A stretch of 44,967 bases of DNA from contig NZ_JANUGP010000045.1 of assembly GCF_024753135.1 (NCBI RefSeq), positions 1 through 44,967 of the forward strand, given 5' to 3'. Source of the DNA: Streptomyces pyxinicus. Its GTDB lineage: Bacteria; Actinomycetota; Actinomycetes; Streptomycetales; Streptomycetaceae. Under the pieces are notes generated by a model. The model saw only the letters and a list, made by a program, of their open reading frames with translations. It made no database searches and had not been told where the DNA came from. Below are positions 26,233-34,334 of this stretch, piece by piece (position 1 is the first letter of the stretch; each line of letters begins with the position of its first letter). Both the position numbers and the translations under genes were made by a program.

Positions 26233-26325
26233 GTGTTCGACCAGTGGGAGACACCCGTACCGGAGGCGTTCCGGCAGGAGCTGCGAGGCACCGGCCTGCT
26301 GACCGGAGAAGACAGCCCCGCGTGA
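26233..26325 (+). pseudogene. Possible 3' gene remnant
   Basis: An open frame of about 30 codons with protein-like composition (VFDQWETPVPEAFRQELRG and onward) ends with TGA 3 nt before the convergent stop at 26329. It has no ribosome site at its GTG, and the preceding frame is not convincing. It may be the tail of a deleted gene lying between the GH38 and lipase maturation factor genes, or chance. I do not recognise a parent protein with confidence. Confidence 0.25.
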
Positions 26326-26328
26326 GGT

Positions 26329-27750
26329 CTACGACCCCTGCGCCACCCCGGTCAGTCGCGTCGGGGGCAGGTACTCGCGCACGAACGTGCGGTCCCAGTG
26401 CGCGCCCGTCTCGCGCAGTTCCCGTCGGCTGGTGTACCGGTAGCGGAAGAGCCGGGCGCGCACGAAGCGGGGCGGGGTGTCCGGCGGGAAGGGGGAGCGG
26501 CGCAGGAGGCGCAGGGTGTCGCGGTCGTTCTCCAGCAGCCGCTCCACCAGTCCGCCGAACCAGTCCCCGGCGTACCCGGGCGACAGCGCGGCGAACCACA
26601 TCAGCCAGTCCAGCCGCAGATGGTAGGGCGCGAACTGGCGCGGCCGGTACCGGAGATCGCCCGGCTTGCCCCGGAACTCGTACTCCCGCCACTCCGCGTC
26701 CTCCCGAGGCGCGTCGTCCAGGGTGCCCTCGATGATCACCTCGTGCCGCACCCGGCTGACGCTGCCGAACGCGCCGTAGGTGTTGACCAGGTGCAGCGGG
26801 TCGAAGGAGCGGTTCATCACCTGGCGGCGGGAGACCATGTTCCGCACCGGCTGACGGCTCAGGAACAGCAGCCCCGCGGCCACCGCCAGGACGAGGACCT
26901 CGTACCACAGCGGTGCCGGGGCGACATCCGGCGCGCCGCCCGGGACGCGGAGCGCGGACACGGCCAGCACGATGGTGATCCAGTTCAGCCAGGCGAAGTT
27001 GCCGGAGAGCACCAGCCACAACTGGGTGACGATCATCAGCGCGGCGGCGGCCGACGCGACGGGCTGCGGTGTGAACAGCAGGAAGGGCACGACCAGTTGT
27101 GTGACGTGGTTGGCGGCCACCTCGGCCTTGTGCAGCGGCTTCGGCAGGTGGTGGAAGAACCGGCTCAGCGGGCCCGGCATCGGCTGCGTCTCGTGGTGGT
27201 AGTACAGGCAGGTCAGCTCCCGCCAGCAGGCGTCACCGCGCAGCTTGATCAGACCGGCGCCGAACTCGACGCGGAACAGGATCCAGCGCAACAGGAACAG
27301 CACCACCACCGGCGGCGCCACCTCGTCGTTGCCGAGGAACGCCGCGAGGAACCCGGTCTCCAGCAGCAGCGACTCCCAGCCGAAGGCGTACCACGTCTGG
27401 CCCACGTTCACGATCGACAGGTACAGCGCCCAGGGCACCAGCCACAGCACGATCCCGGCCCACAGCGGCAGCGCCGCGTCCGCCCCCGCGAGCAGCGCCG
27501 CCGACACCGCGCAGCCCGCCCAGGCCGTGCCCGCGAAGAACCGGTCCGAGTAGTGGGCGTGGAACAGGCTCGGCGAGCGCCTGAAGGGCACCCGCGCCAC
27601 GAAGCGCGGGACCGGCAGCATGCCGCGTTCGCCGAGCAGCGCCCGGAACTGGAGCGCCGCCGACAGGAACGCGACGAGGTACACGGCGGCCAGAGCCCGC
27701 TGGAGCACCAGCCGGCTCAGCCAGTAGTCGGGTGCGGTGAACCAGTCCAC
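26329..27750 (-). CDS. Lipase maturation factor-like membrane protein
   Basis: 473-aa polytopic membrane protein of the lipase maturation factor (LMF1/LMF2) family, ER proteins in animals that help fold lipases. About eight hydrophobic helices occur in residues 15-310. The family core is visible as NVGQTWYAFGWESLLLETGF, RVEFGAGLIKLRGD and CYYHHETQPMP-like text (LYYHHETQPMPGPLS). A soluble C-terminal domain follows with the YEFRGKPGDLRYRPRQFAPYHLRLDW-type segment split across 345-375. The role in bacteria is not established. It begins at GTG 27750 with a weak ribosome site, and no lipase gene is adjacent. Confidence 0.88.
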   Translation of the reverse strand: MDWFTAPDYWLSRLVLQRALAAVYLVAFLSAALQFRALLGERGMLPVPRFVARVPFRRSPSLFHAHYSDRFFAGTAWAGCAVSAALLAGADAALPLWAGIVLWLVPWALYLSIVNVGQTWYAFGWESLLLETGFLAAFLGNDEVAPPVVVLFLLRWILFRVEFGAGLIKLRGDACWRELTCLYYHHETQPMPGPLSRFFHHLPKPLHKAEVAANHVTQLVVPFLLFTPQPVASAAAALMIVTQLWLVLSGNFAWLNWITIVLAVSALRVPGGAPDVAPAPLWYEVLVLAVAAGLLFLSRQPVRNMVSRRQVMNRSFDPLHLVNTYGAFGSVSRVRHEVIIEGTLDDAPREDAEWREYEFRGKPGDLRYRPRQFAPYHLRLDWLMWFAALSPGYAGDWFGGLVERLLENDRDTLRLLRRSPFPPDTPPRFVRARLFRYRYTSRRELRETGAHWDRTFVREYLPPTRLTGVAQGS

Positions 27751-27909
27751 GGCGATACGCGCCCTTCCTCATGGCCGGACCCCGTCCGGGTTGCCCGTCG
27801 GCGCCGGGCGATGCGGGTCAAGGCGATCGATCACTCACCGTAGCGCCGGAGGTGCGGAGCGCGGGTTCACCGACTCGATTAATCGGGCGAATGCTGGCAA
27901 GGTGTCCCC

Positions 27910-29976
27910 ATGGCTGATCGGGGAGCGAGCGCCCTGTCACTCCCGGAGGACTGGCCCGCCCGCCCGGACCCGATCCTCGCGCTCAACCACATGGGCAGCT
28001 TCGACTGGGACCTCGACGCCGGCCTCCTGCACCTGGACCCCCGGGCGTACGAGGTGTTCGACCTGCTCCCCGAGGAGTTCGACGGCCACCCCGAGTCCCT
28101 GTCCGCGCGGGTGCCCCCGCCGGAGGCGGCCCGGCTGGACGCGGTGATCGCCCAGGCCATCAAGGACGGCAGCGAGAACTACGGCACCTACCTCCGTATC
28201 CGCCGCCGCGACGGCACCCCCCGCTGGACCCACACCCAGGGCTGCATCCGCCGCGACGCGTCCGGCCGCCCCCGCCGGGTCGTGGGCATCGTCCGCGACG
28301 CCACCCGGGAACTCGCCGACAGCGCCACCCGCGGACTCCGGGACGCCCAGGACGAGGCGCTGCGCCAGCAGACCGACATCGTCCAGGCGGTCTCCGCCGC
28401 CCTCGCCCACGCCCGCACCGTCCAGGACGTCATCGACGTGCTCAAGGACACCCAGGGCATCCGCCACCTCGGCGCGACCAGCCTGGTGATGGGCCTGGTG
28501 GAGGCGGGCCGCATCCGGCTGGTCGCCGAGGGGCCGGCCGGCAGCTTCGTGCCCGGCACCCGCGTCACCCGCACGGACGAGCCGTACCCGATGAGCGAGG
28601 TCGTCCGCACCCTCGTACCCCGGTTCATCGAGTCCCCGGAGGACTTCGCCGCGCGCTACCCGATCCTCTGGCCGCACCTCACGGACCTGCACATCACCTC
28701 GGCCGCCTACCTGCCACTGATCGCCCAGGCCCGCCCGATCGGCGCCATGGGCCTGCTCTACGACGACCGGCGCGGCTTCTCCGCCGAGGAACGCGGCGTC
28801 CTGGTCGCCCTCGGCAGCAGCATCGGGCAGAGCCTGATGCGGGCCATGCTCTACGAACAGGACAAGGACCTCGCCGAGGGCCTTCAGCAGGCCATGCTGC
28901 CGCGCACCATCCCGAGCGTCCGCGGCGCCGACGTCGCCGTCCGCTACCGCTCCGCCGCGCTCGGCCGGGACATCGGCGGCGACTGGTACGACCTGATCCC
29001 GCTGCCCGGCGGCCGGGTCGGCGCGGTCATCGGCGACGTCCAGGGCCACGACACCCACGCCGCCGCCGTCATGGGCCAGCTGCGGATCGTGCTGCGCGCC
29101 TACGCCGCCGAGGGCCACACCCCGGCCACCGTGATGGCCCGCGCCTCCGTCTTCCTGCACGAACTCGACACCGACCGCTTCGCCACCTGCCTGTACGCGG
29201 AGGCCGACCTCGCCACCGGCGTCGTCCAGGCGGTCCGCGCCGGCCACCTCGACCCGCTGCTCCGGCACGCCGACGGCACCTGCCGGCGGGTCCACGTCGA
29301 GGGCGGCCTCCCGCTCGGGCTGTCCGCCGAGTTCGGCCGCCTGGAGTACCCCGTCTCCACCTTCGAACTCGACCCCGGCCACATCCTGCTGCTGTGCACC
29401 GACGGCCTGATCGAGCAGCCCGGCACCGATCTGGACGACGGCATGCGCGGCCTGAAGACGCTGATCGCGCACGGCCCCGACGACGTGCGGGCCCTCGCCG
29501 ACCGGCTGATCCGGATGGCGGAGGACCGCGGCGGCGACGACGACGTGGCCCTGCTCCTGCTGCGCCGCCACGCCCCACGCGCCGGGCGGCCGGCCGGCCG
29601 GCTCCAGCAGCACGTGGCCCCCGGCGACCCGGAGGCCCTCACCCACGCCCGGCACCTGATCCGTGCCGCCGTCCACTCCTGGGGCGCCGCCGAGCGCGCC
29701 GACGAGGTCGAGCTGGTCGCCGACGAGCTGATCACCAACGCGCTGCTGCACACCGAGGGCTCGGCGATCGTGACCCTGCGGGCCCTGGACGCCCCCGAGC
29801 GCAGGCTGCGCGTCGAGGTCGCGGACTCCTCCAGCGCCCTGCCGCGCCGCCGTGAGGCCGGGGAGGACGGCGTCTCCGGCCGCGGGCTGCTGCTGGTGGA
29901 GCTGCTCACCGACGTCTGGGGTGTCGAGGCACGCGGCGGCGGCAAGGCGGTGTGGTGCGAGTTCGAGCTGCCCTGA
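27910..29976 (+). CDS. PAS-GAF-SpoIIE phosphatase with HATPase domain
   Basis: 688-aa cytoplasmic signalling protein with four domains: PAS (about 25-132), GAF (about 155-315), PP2C/SpoIIE phosphatase (about 335-565; GGDWYD at 356-361 and GDVQGHD at 375-381 provide metal-binding acids), and an RsbW-like HATPase domain (about 585-688, with ADELITNALLH and GRGLLLVELL). Such proteins dephosphorylate anti-anti-sigma factors and may also carry an anti-sigma kinase activity, so a role in partner switching is likely. No cognate STAS protein or sigB-type gene is adjacent. The ATG at 27910 lies near a CGATTAATCG palindrome (27876-27885). Confidence 0.9.
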   Translation: MADRGASALSLPEDWPARPDPILALNHMGSFDWDLDAGLLHLDPRAYEVFDLLPEEFDGHPESLSARVPPPEAARLDAVIAQAIKDGSENYGTYLRIRRRDGTPRWTHTQGCIRRDASGRPRRVVGIVRDATRELADSATRGLRDAQDEALRQQTDIVQAVSAALAHARTVQDVIDVLKDTQGIRHLGATSLVMGLVEAGRIRLVAEGPAGSFVPGTRVTRTDEPYPMSEVVRTLVPRFIESPEDFAARYPILWPHLTDLHITSAAYLPLIAQARPIGAMGLLYDDRRGFSAEERGVLVALGSSIGQSLMRAMLYEQDKDLAEGLQQAMLPRTIPSVRGADVAVRYRSAALGRDIGGDWYDLIPLPGGRVGAVIGDVQGHDTHAAAVMGQLRIVLRAYAAEGHTPATVMARASVFLHELDTDRFATCLYAEADLATGVVQAVRAGHLDPLLRHADGTCRRVHVEGGLPLGLSAEFGRLEYPVSTFELDPGHILLLCTDGLIEQPGTDLDDGMRGLKTLIAHGPDDVRALADRLIRMAEDRGGDDDVALLLLRRHAPRAGRPAGRLQQHVAPGDPEALTHARHLIRAAVHSWGAAERADEVELVADELITNALLHTEGSAIVTLRALDAPERRLRVEVADSSSALPRRREAGEDGVSGRGLLLVELLTDVWGVEARGGGKAVWCEFELP

Positions 29977-30034
29977 GGCCGCCGCCGCGCGCCGGGCGCG
30001 GGGCGTTGTCGGTGCCGGATGGCACTCTGGACGT

Positions 30035-30898
30035 ATGCCGGAACTGCCCGAGGTCCAAGCGCTGACGGACTTCCTCACCGAGCACCTGGTCGGCCGCCGG
30101 GTGGCGCGGGTGCTGCCCGTCGCCATCAGCGTGCTGAAGACGTACGACCCTCCCGTCACCGCCCTGGAGGGCGCCGAGGTGACGGCCGTGGGGCGGTACG
30201 GCAAGTTCCTGGACCTGGCGACGGACGGCGGCCTGCACCTGGTCACCCATCTGGCCCGGGCCGGCTGGCTCCAGTGGAAGGACCGGCTGCCGGACGGCCC
30301 GCCCAAGCCGGGCAAGGGGCCGCTCGCGCTACGCGTCGCCCTGGAGACCGGCGAGGGCTTCGACCTCACCGAGGCCGGCACCCAGAAGCGCCTCGCGGTC
30401 TACGTGGTGCGCGACCCGGCACAGGTCCCGGGTGTCGCCCGGCTCGGTCCCGACCCGCTCGCCGACGACTTCGACGAGGCCCGCTTCGCCGCCCTGCTGA
30501 AGGACGAGAGACGTCAGCTGAAGGGCGCGCTGCGCGACCAGTCGCTGATCGCGGGCGTGGGCAACGCGTACAGCGACGAGATCCTGCACGCCGCGAAGAT
30601 GTCCCCGTTCAAGCTCGCCGCCTCCCTCACCCCGGCGGAGACCCGGCACCTCTACGCGGCGCTGCGGGCGACCCTCACCGAGGCGGTCGAGCGCTCCCGG
30701 GGCGTGGCCGCCGGACGCCTGAAGGCGGAGAAGAAGAGCGGCCTGCGGGTGCACGGCCGCACCGGCGAGCCCTGTCCGGTGTGCGGCGACACCATCCGCG
30801 AGGTCTCCTTCAGCGACTCCTCCCTCCAGTACTGCCCCACCTGTCAGACGGGCGGCAAGCCGCTCGCCGACCGGCGGCTGTCCCGGCTGCTGAAATGA
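30035..30898 (+). CDS. Fpg/Nei-family DNA glycosylase
   Basis: 287-aa base-excision repair enzyme with AP-lyase activity. The N-terminus PELPEVQ supplies the Pro nucleophile (Pro2 after Met removal) and Glu3. The helix-two-turn-helix is visible as IAGVGNAYSDEILHAAKMSP. The C-terminal zinc finger has CPVC and CPTC pairs (about residues 248-271). I cannot tell from sequence alone whether it prefers 8-oxoguanine or oxidised pyrimidines. The ATG at 30035 is fixed by the need for Pro2. It converges on the anti-sigma gene with 6 bp between the stops. Confidence 0.92.
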   Translation: MPELPEVQALTDFLTEHLVGRRVARVLPVAISVLKTYDPPVTALEGAEVTAVGRYGKFLDLATDGGLHLVTHLARAGWLQWKDRLPDGPPKPGKGPLALRVALETGEGFDLTEAGTQKRLAVYVVRDPAQVPGVARLGPDPLADDFDEARFAALLKDERRQLKGALRDQSLIAGVGNAYSDEILHAAKMSPFKLAASLTPAETRHLYAALRATLTEAVERSRGVAAGRLKAEKKSGLRVHGRTGEPCPVCGDTIREVSFSDSSLQYCPTCQTGGKPLADRRLSRLLK

Positions 30899-30904
30899 GG
30901 ACCC

Positions 30905-31567
30905 TCAGGGGGCCCGGAGGGTGAGCAGGGGCCGCCCGTCCTCGGCGCGGACCTCGTAGCGGGCGATCTGGTCGGGGTGGAGTCCGGCGGCGCCCAGTGT
31001 CGTGGTGGGGGCGGCGCCCGGACCGGGGTCGGTCCAGCCGGCGACGATCTGTTCCGTGCCGTCCCGGCCGATCGCCACGAGCCGGCAGACCCGCCTGCCC
31101 GAGCCGTCCTTCACCTCCAGCCGCAGGTCGCTGCCCCAGTCGGCGTCCTCGGAGGTCACACGCGCCCACACGCCGGTGCGGGGATCGGTGGCCGCGACGG
31201 CGTGCGCGGCGGCTGTGCCGGGCCGGCCGTGGCCGGCGAACGCCATCAGGCCGGGGCCGGCCACCGCCAGCACCACGGACGCGGCCAGGCCGTAGCGAAG
31301 GCGCCGGCCGCGCGCCCGGCGGCGGTGCGCGATCTCGCCGAGCAGCCGGTCCAGCAATCGCGGTCCGGGGTGTGCCATGGGGTGCACGAAGCGCGGTGTG
31401 GCCCGGCGGTACAGCATCAACTGCCGGGTGGCGGGCCCGAATTCGGTCACCTGCGCCGCGCACCGGGGGCACTCCATGAGGTGGTCCTCGAAGCGGAACG
31501 CCGCCGCCTCGTCCAGCACGCCGAGCGCGTAGGCGCCGACGTCGCGATGCCTTTCCAGGGACCTCAT
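30905..31567 (-). CDS. Membrane anti-sigma factor with zinc-finger domain
   Basis: 220-aa single-pass membrane protein. The N-terminal anti-sigma domain has the zinc-binding HxxxCxxC motif (His29, Cys33, Cys36) and an upstream His7. A basic stretch (81-91) precedes one transmembrane helix at about 92-111, and a secreted C-terminal domain of about 105 residues follows, probably the sensor. It should bind the ECF sigma factor encoded at 32398-32967. ATG 31567 has GAGGA 6 nt upstream; the longer open frame to 31642 lacks support. Sigma and anti-sigma genes are separated by one hypothetical gene, all on the minus strand. Confidence 0.88.
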   Translation of the reverse strand: MRSLERHRDVGAYALGVLDEAAAFRFEDHLMECPRCAAQVTEFGPATRQLMLYRRATPRFVHPMAHPGPRLLDRLLGEIAHRRRARGRRLRYGLAASVVLAVAGPGLMAFAGHGRPGTAAAHAVAATDPRTGVWARVTSEDADWGSDLRLEVKDGSGRRVCRLVAIGRDGTEQIVAGWTDPGPGAAPTTTLGAAGLHPDQIARYEVRAEDGRPLLTLRAP

Positions 31568-31742
31568 GCGAATCCTCGTGCCGAAGAGTGGGGGTGGGGT
31601 TACTCCTTGCTCCCACCCGTACGCGGCGGACCACCGAATCACTCAAGCCACACCCCGAATCGTGACCGAAGAGATTCGGAGCGGTACGGCACGCGGATGG
31701 GTACGCATTCCGGACGCCTCGGAAGAGCCCCGGAAGGGTGGC

Positions 31743-32255
31743 TCAGAAGAGGTGGATCGCCAGGTGTCCGAGGGGCAGGCCGAGCCGCCAGGCCGGGGTC
31801 CACACCTTCGGCCCGTCGTCCTCGCCGAACACCGCGCCGCCGCCCGGCACCGCGTCCAGGTCCGGTGCCAGCAGCTCGGTCTCCTCCAGCCAGCGCCAGG
31901 CCTGCGCGGCGAGCGCGAGGTCCGGCGAGCCGGCACCGGTGTCCCGGGCGGCCAGCTCGGCCATCCGCCCGCTCACCCAGTCCCGCCACGGCTGGTCGTA
32001 GGCGGTCAGCGACAGCCAGTTCTCCAGCTGGGAGATCACCCGGATGCCGGACAGCTCCCCGTCGGTGTCGGACAGGAAGACGGTCAGCGCCAGCGCGTCC
32101 CGGCCGGCCCGGAACTCGAAGGACGTCGGCGGCATCAGATCGCCGGTGCGCAGCAACTCGTCGGCGATGTACTCGGCGTACAGCCAGGCCATGGGGACGG
32201 TCAGCGCGTCGTCGCCGGTGCTGCCGTCCGTGCTCTCGTGCCCTCTGTGCGGCAT
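31743..32255 (-). CDS. Hypothetical protein between sigma and anti-sigma genes
   Basis: 170-aa soluble acidic protein without signal peptide or membrane segment. Residues 18-105 are probably mixed alpha/beta (MAWLYAEYIADELLRTG, then FEFRAGRDALALTVFLSD), and the C-terminus is Trp-rich and Leu-rich (RLGLPLGHLAIHLF). The ATG at 32255 has GGAAGGG immediately upstream; the open frame continues to 32363 without a ribosome site. I do not recognise the family. Its position between a sigma factor and its likely anti-sigma factor suggests a regulatory or co-expressed role, but that is inference. Confidence 0.75.
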   Translation of the reverse strand: MPHRGHESTDGSTGDDALTVPMAWLYAEYIADELLRTGDLMPPTSFEFRAGRDALALTVFLSDTDGELSGIRVISQLENWLSLTAYDQPWRDWVSGRMAELAARDTGAGSPDLALAAQAWRWLEETELLAPDLDAVPGGGAVFGEDDGPKVWTPAWRLGLPLGHLAIHLF

Positions 32256-32397
32256 CCCTTCCTGCCCTTCCTCCGGTGCGTGCGCGCGTCGCCCGCCTCC
32301 GGACCCCGTGCCGCCCGGAAAGCGGATGAGGACAGCCCATTGCCCGAAGGGGGTCCGCAGCAAGGCGCTTTACCGAGGCTTGACCCAGTCTTCCGTT

Positions 32398-32967
32398 TCA
32401 CCGCAGGTCGGTGGCGTAACCCGGAAGAACCCGGCGCAGGGCGCGCAGGGCGTAGTACGCGCGCGACTTCACGGTACCCGGCGGGATGCCGAGGGTCTGC
32501 GCCGCTTCCGCCACACTGGCCCCGACGAAGTACACGAGTATCAGCACGTCACGGTGCTCGGGCGTGAGTGTCTTCACAGCCTTCCGGACGTCCAGCGCCG
32601 CGGCGGCCCGTTCGGCGTGGTCCGCGGTCACCCGGGCGTTCTCCGGAACCGCGTCGCCGACCTCGGGCGGCCGGGCCCGCCGCGCCCGGCGGGCGTCGAT
32701 CGCGAGCCGCCGGGCGACGGTCAGCAGCCAGGGCCGTACGGACTCGAAGGCGTCGGCGTGCAGCGCCTCGGGGTGCTGCCAGGCGCGCACCAGCGTCTCC
32801 TGCGCCAGGTCCTCGGCGCGCTGCCGGTCCCCGTCGCACAGTCGCAGCAGCAGCGCGAAGAGCGGTCCGCCGTGCTCGCGTTGCAGGGCCGCCAGCTCGT
32901 GCTCGGCGGTCGTCGCCCGGTGGGGCGCGGTGGTCGTCCCGTGGATCGGTGAGATTCCGGCCGTCAT
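32398..32967 (-). CDS. ECF-type RNA polymerase sigma factor
   Basis: 189-aa group 4 sigma factor. Region 2 reads EDLAQETLVRAWQHPEAL with FESVRPWLLTVARRLAIDA. Region 4 reads LTPEHRDVLILVYFVGASV and GIPPGTVKSRAYYALRALRR. The ATG at 32967 is chosen because conserved sequence begins soon after and it leaves 218 bp for a divergent promoter region. A longer frame to GTG 33147 would add 60 residues of low-complexity sequence; an ATG at 33135 with GGAG 3 nt upstream is a further option, so the start is uncertain. It is probably held by the anti-sigma factor encoded at 30905-31567. Confidence 0.88.
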   Translation of the reverse strand: MTAGISPIHGTTTAPHRATTAEHELAALQREHGGPLFALLLRLCDGDRQRAEDLAQETLVRAWQHPEALHADAFESVRPWLLTVARRLAIDARRARRARPPEVGDAVPENARVTADHAERAAAALDVRKAVKTLTPEHRDVLILVYFVGASVAEAAQTLGIPPGTVKSRAYYALRALRRVLPGYATDLR

Positions 32968-33088
32968 GGCCGTATGCCAGCGCAGCGGCCGGCCGGGGGA
33001 CAGGGGGCGCGTACCCGCCGTGCGGCGGACGGTCGATCGCGTCGGTGAACGGTCGGACCAACGGCCGTGCACGCCATCGGAGGGGGTG

Positions 33089-33107
33089 ACGACACCGCTG
33101 GTGTCGT
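33089..33107. promoter_or_regulatory. 19-bp palindrome in the sigma/capA divergent region
   Basis: ACGACACC-GCT-GGTGTCGT is a perfect inverted repeat with 8-bp arms and a 3-bp spacer. It lies between the sigma factor start (32967) and the CapA-like gene start (33186), and it fits an operator for a dimeric regulator. If the sigma gene started at 33147 this site would be coding, so it also supports the shorter sigma start. Confidence 0.5.
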
Positions 33108-33185
33108 TTGCGCCGATAGCCGGGTTCCTACCCATATGCTCCGTCACAACTTTGTCTGTAAATACGAAGAGCTTGGGGTGAGCTG

Positions 33186-34334
33186 ATGATCGGACGCAGA
33201 CAACAGGTGGCCCTGGCGGTGACCGCCGTGCTCACGGCCGCTGCCGCCTGCCAGAACCACGAGCGGCAGGACGACAAGCACCCGGCGCCCGCCTCCTCGG
33301 CCGCCCGCGGCTTCACCCTCGTCGCCTCCGGTGACGTCCTGCCGCACAACTCCGTCGTCGACCACGCCGCGTTCGACGCCAACGGCAGCGGCTTCGACTT
33401 CCGGCCCATGCTGTCCGGCGTCGAACCCGTCGTCTCCGGCGCCGACCTGGCGCTGTGTCACATGGAGACCGTCTACGGCGCCGACGGCGACTACTCCGGC
33501 TACCCGAAGTTCAAGTCGCCGCCGCAGATCGCCCAGGCCCTCACCGCGACCGGGTACGACGGCTGCTCCACCGCCTCCAACCACGCCCTGGACGACGGCG
33601 CCCAGGGCATCGCCCACACCCTCGACGCCATGGACGTGGCCGGACTCAAACACGCCGGCACCGCCCGCAGCGCGGCCGAGGCCCGCTCCGTCACCCTGCA
33701 CGAGGCGGGTTCCGCCAAGGTCGCGCACCTCGCCTACACCTTCGGCACCAACGGCATCGCGCCGCCGGCCGGGCAGCCCTGGGCCGTCAACCTGACCGAC
33801 ACCGGCCGGATGCTCGCCGACGCCCGCGCCGCCCGCCGGGCCGGTGCCGACGTCGTCGTGATCTCCGTGCACTGGGGCACCGAGTGGCAGGAGGCGCCCG
33901 ACCAGCTCCAGCTCGACCTCGCCCGGCGGCTCACCTCCGCCGCGACCGGCGGCCGCCCGGACATCGACCTGATCCTCGGCACCCACGCCCACGTCCCACA
34001 GGCCTACGAGAAGGTCAACGGCACCTGGGTGGTCTACGGCATGGGCGACCAGATCGCCGGCGAGATGTTCAACGACCAGGGCGTCCAGGACCGGCGCGGC
34101 AACGAGTCCACCCTCGCCCGCTTCACCTTCGCCCCGCCCGCCCGGCCCGGCGCCCGCTGGCAGGTCACCAAGGCCGAGTTCCTCCCGCAGTGGTACGACC
34201 TCGACGCCGGCCGGGTCCTCGACGTCAACCGGGCGATCGGCCAGGGCGCCGACCTCGACGGCGTACGCGACCGGATCAAGGACGTGGTCCTCAGCCGCGG
34301 GGCGGCGGCCGACGGCCTGGCGATGGGCGGCTGA
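33186..34334 (+). CDS. CapA-family (poly-gamma-glutamate synthesis-type) protein
   Basis: 382-aa protein with a metallophosphoesterase-like CapA fold. Motifs in order are SGDVLPHN, the SNHALDDG loop, SVHWGTEWQE and GTHAHVPQAYE, which supply the usual Asp/Asn/His metal ligands. The N-terminus is a signal peptide ending in TAAAAC, a plausible lipobox (Cys22), so it is likely a lipoprotein on the outer face. No capB/capC ligase gene is nearby, so poly-gamma-glutamate synthesis is not implied; orphan CapA proteins are common in Streptomyces. Its stop abuts the stop of the convergent permease with no gap. Confidence 0.85.
   Translation: MIGRRQQVALAVTAVLTAAAACQNHERQDDKHPAPASSAARGFTLVASGDVLPHNSVVDHAAFDANGSGFDFRPMLSGVEPVVSGADLALCHMETVYGADGDYSGYPKFKSPPQIAQALTATGYDGCSTASNHALDDGAQGIAHTLDAMDVAGLKHAGTARSAAEARSVTLHEAGSAKVAHLAYTFGTNGIAPPAGQPWAVNLTDTGRMLADARAARRAGADVVVISVHWGTEWQEAPDQLQLDLARRLTSAATGGRPDIDLILGTHAHVPQAYEKVNGTWVVYGMGDQIAGEMFNDQGVQDRRGNESTLARFTFAPPARPGARWQVTKAEFLPQWYDLDAGRVLDVNRAIGQGADLDGVRDRIKDVVLSRGAAADGLAMGG

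Noticed and set aside
33186..34334. Poly-gamma-glutamate capsule locus
   Set aside because: Only the CapA-like protein is present; no CapB or CapC gene is near.
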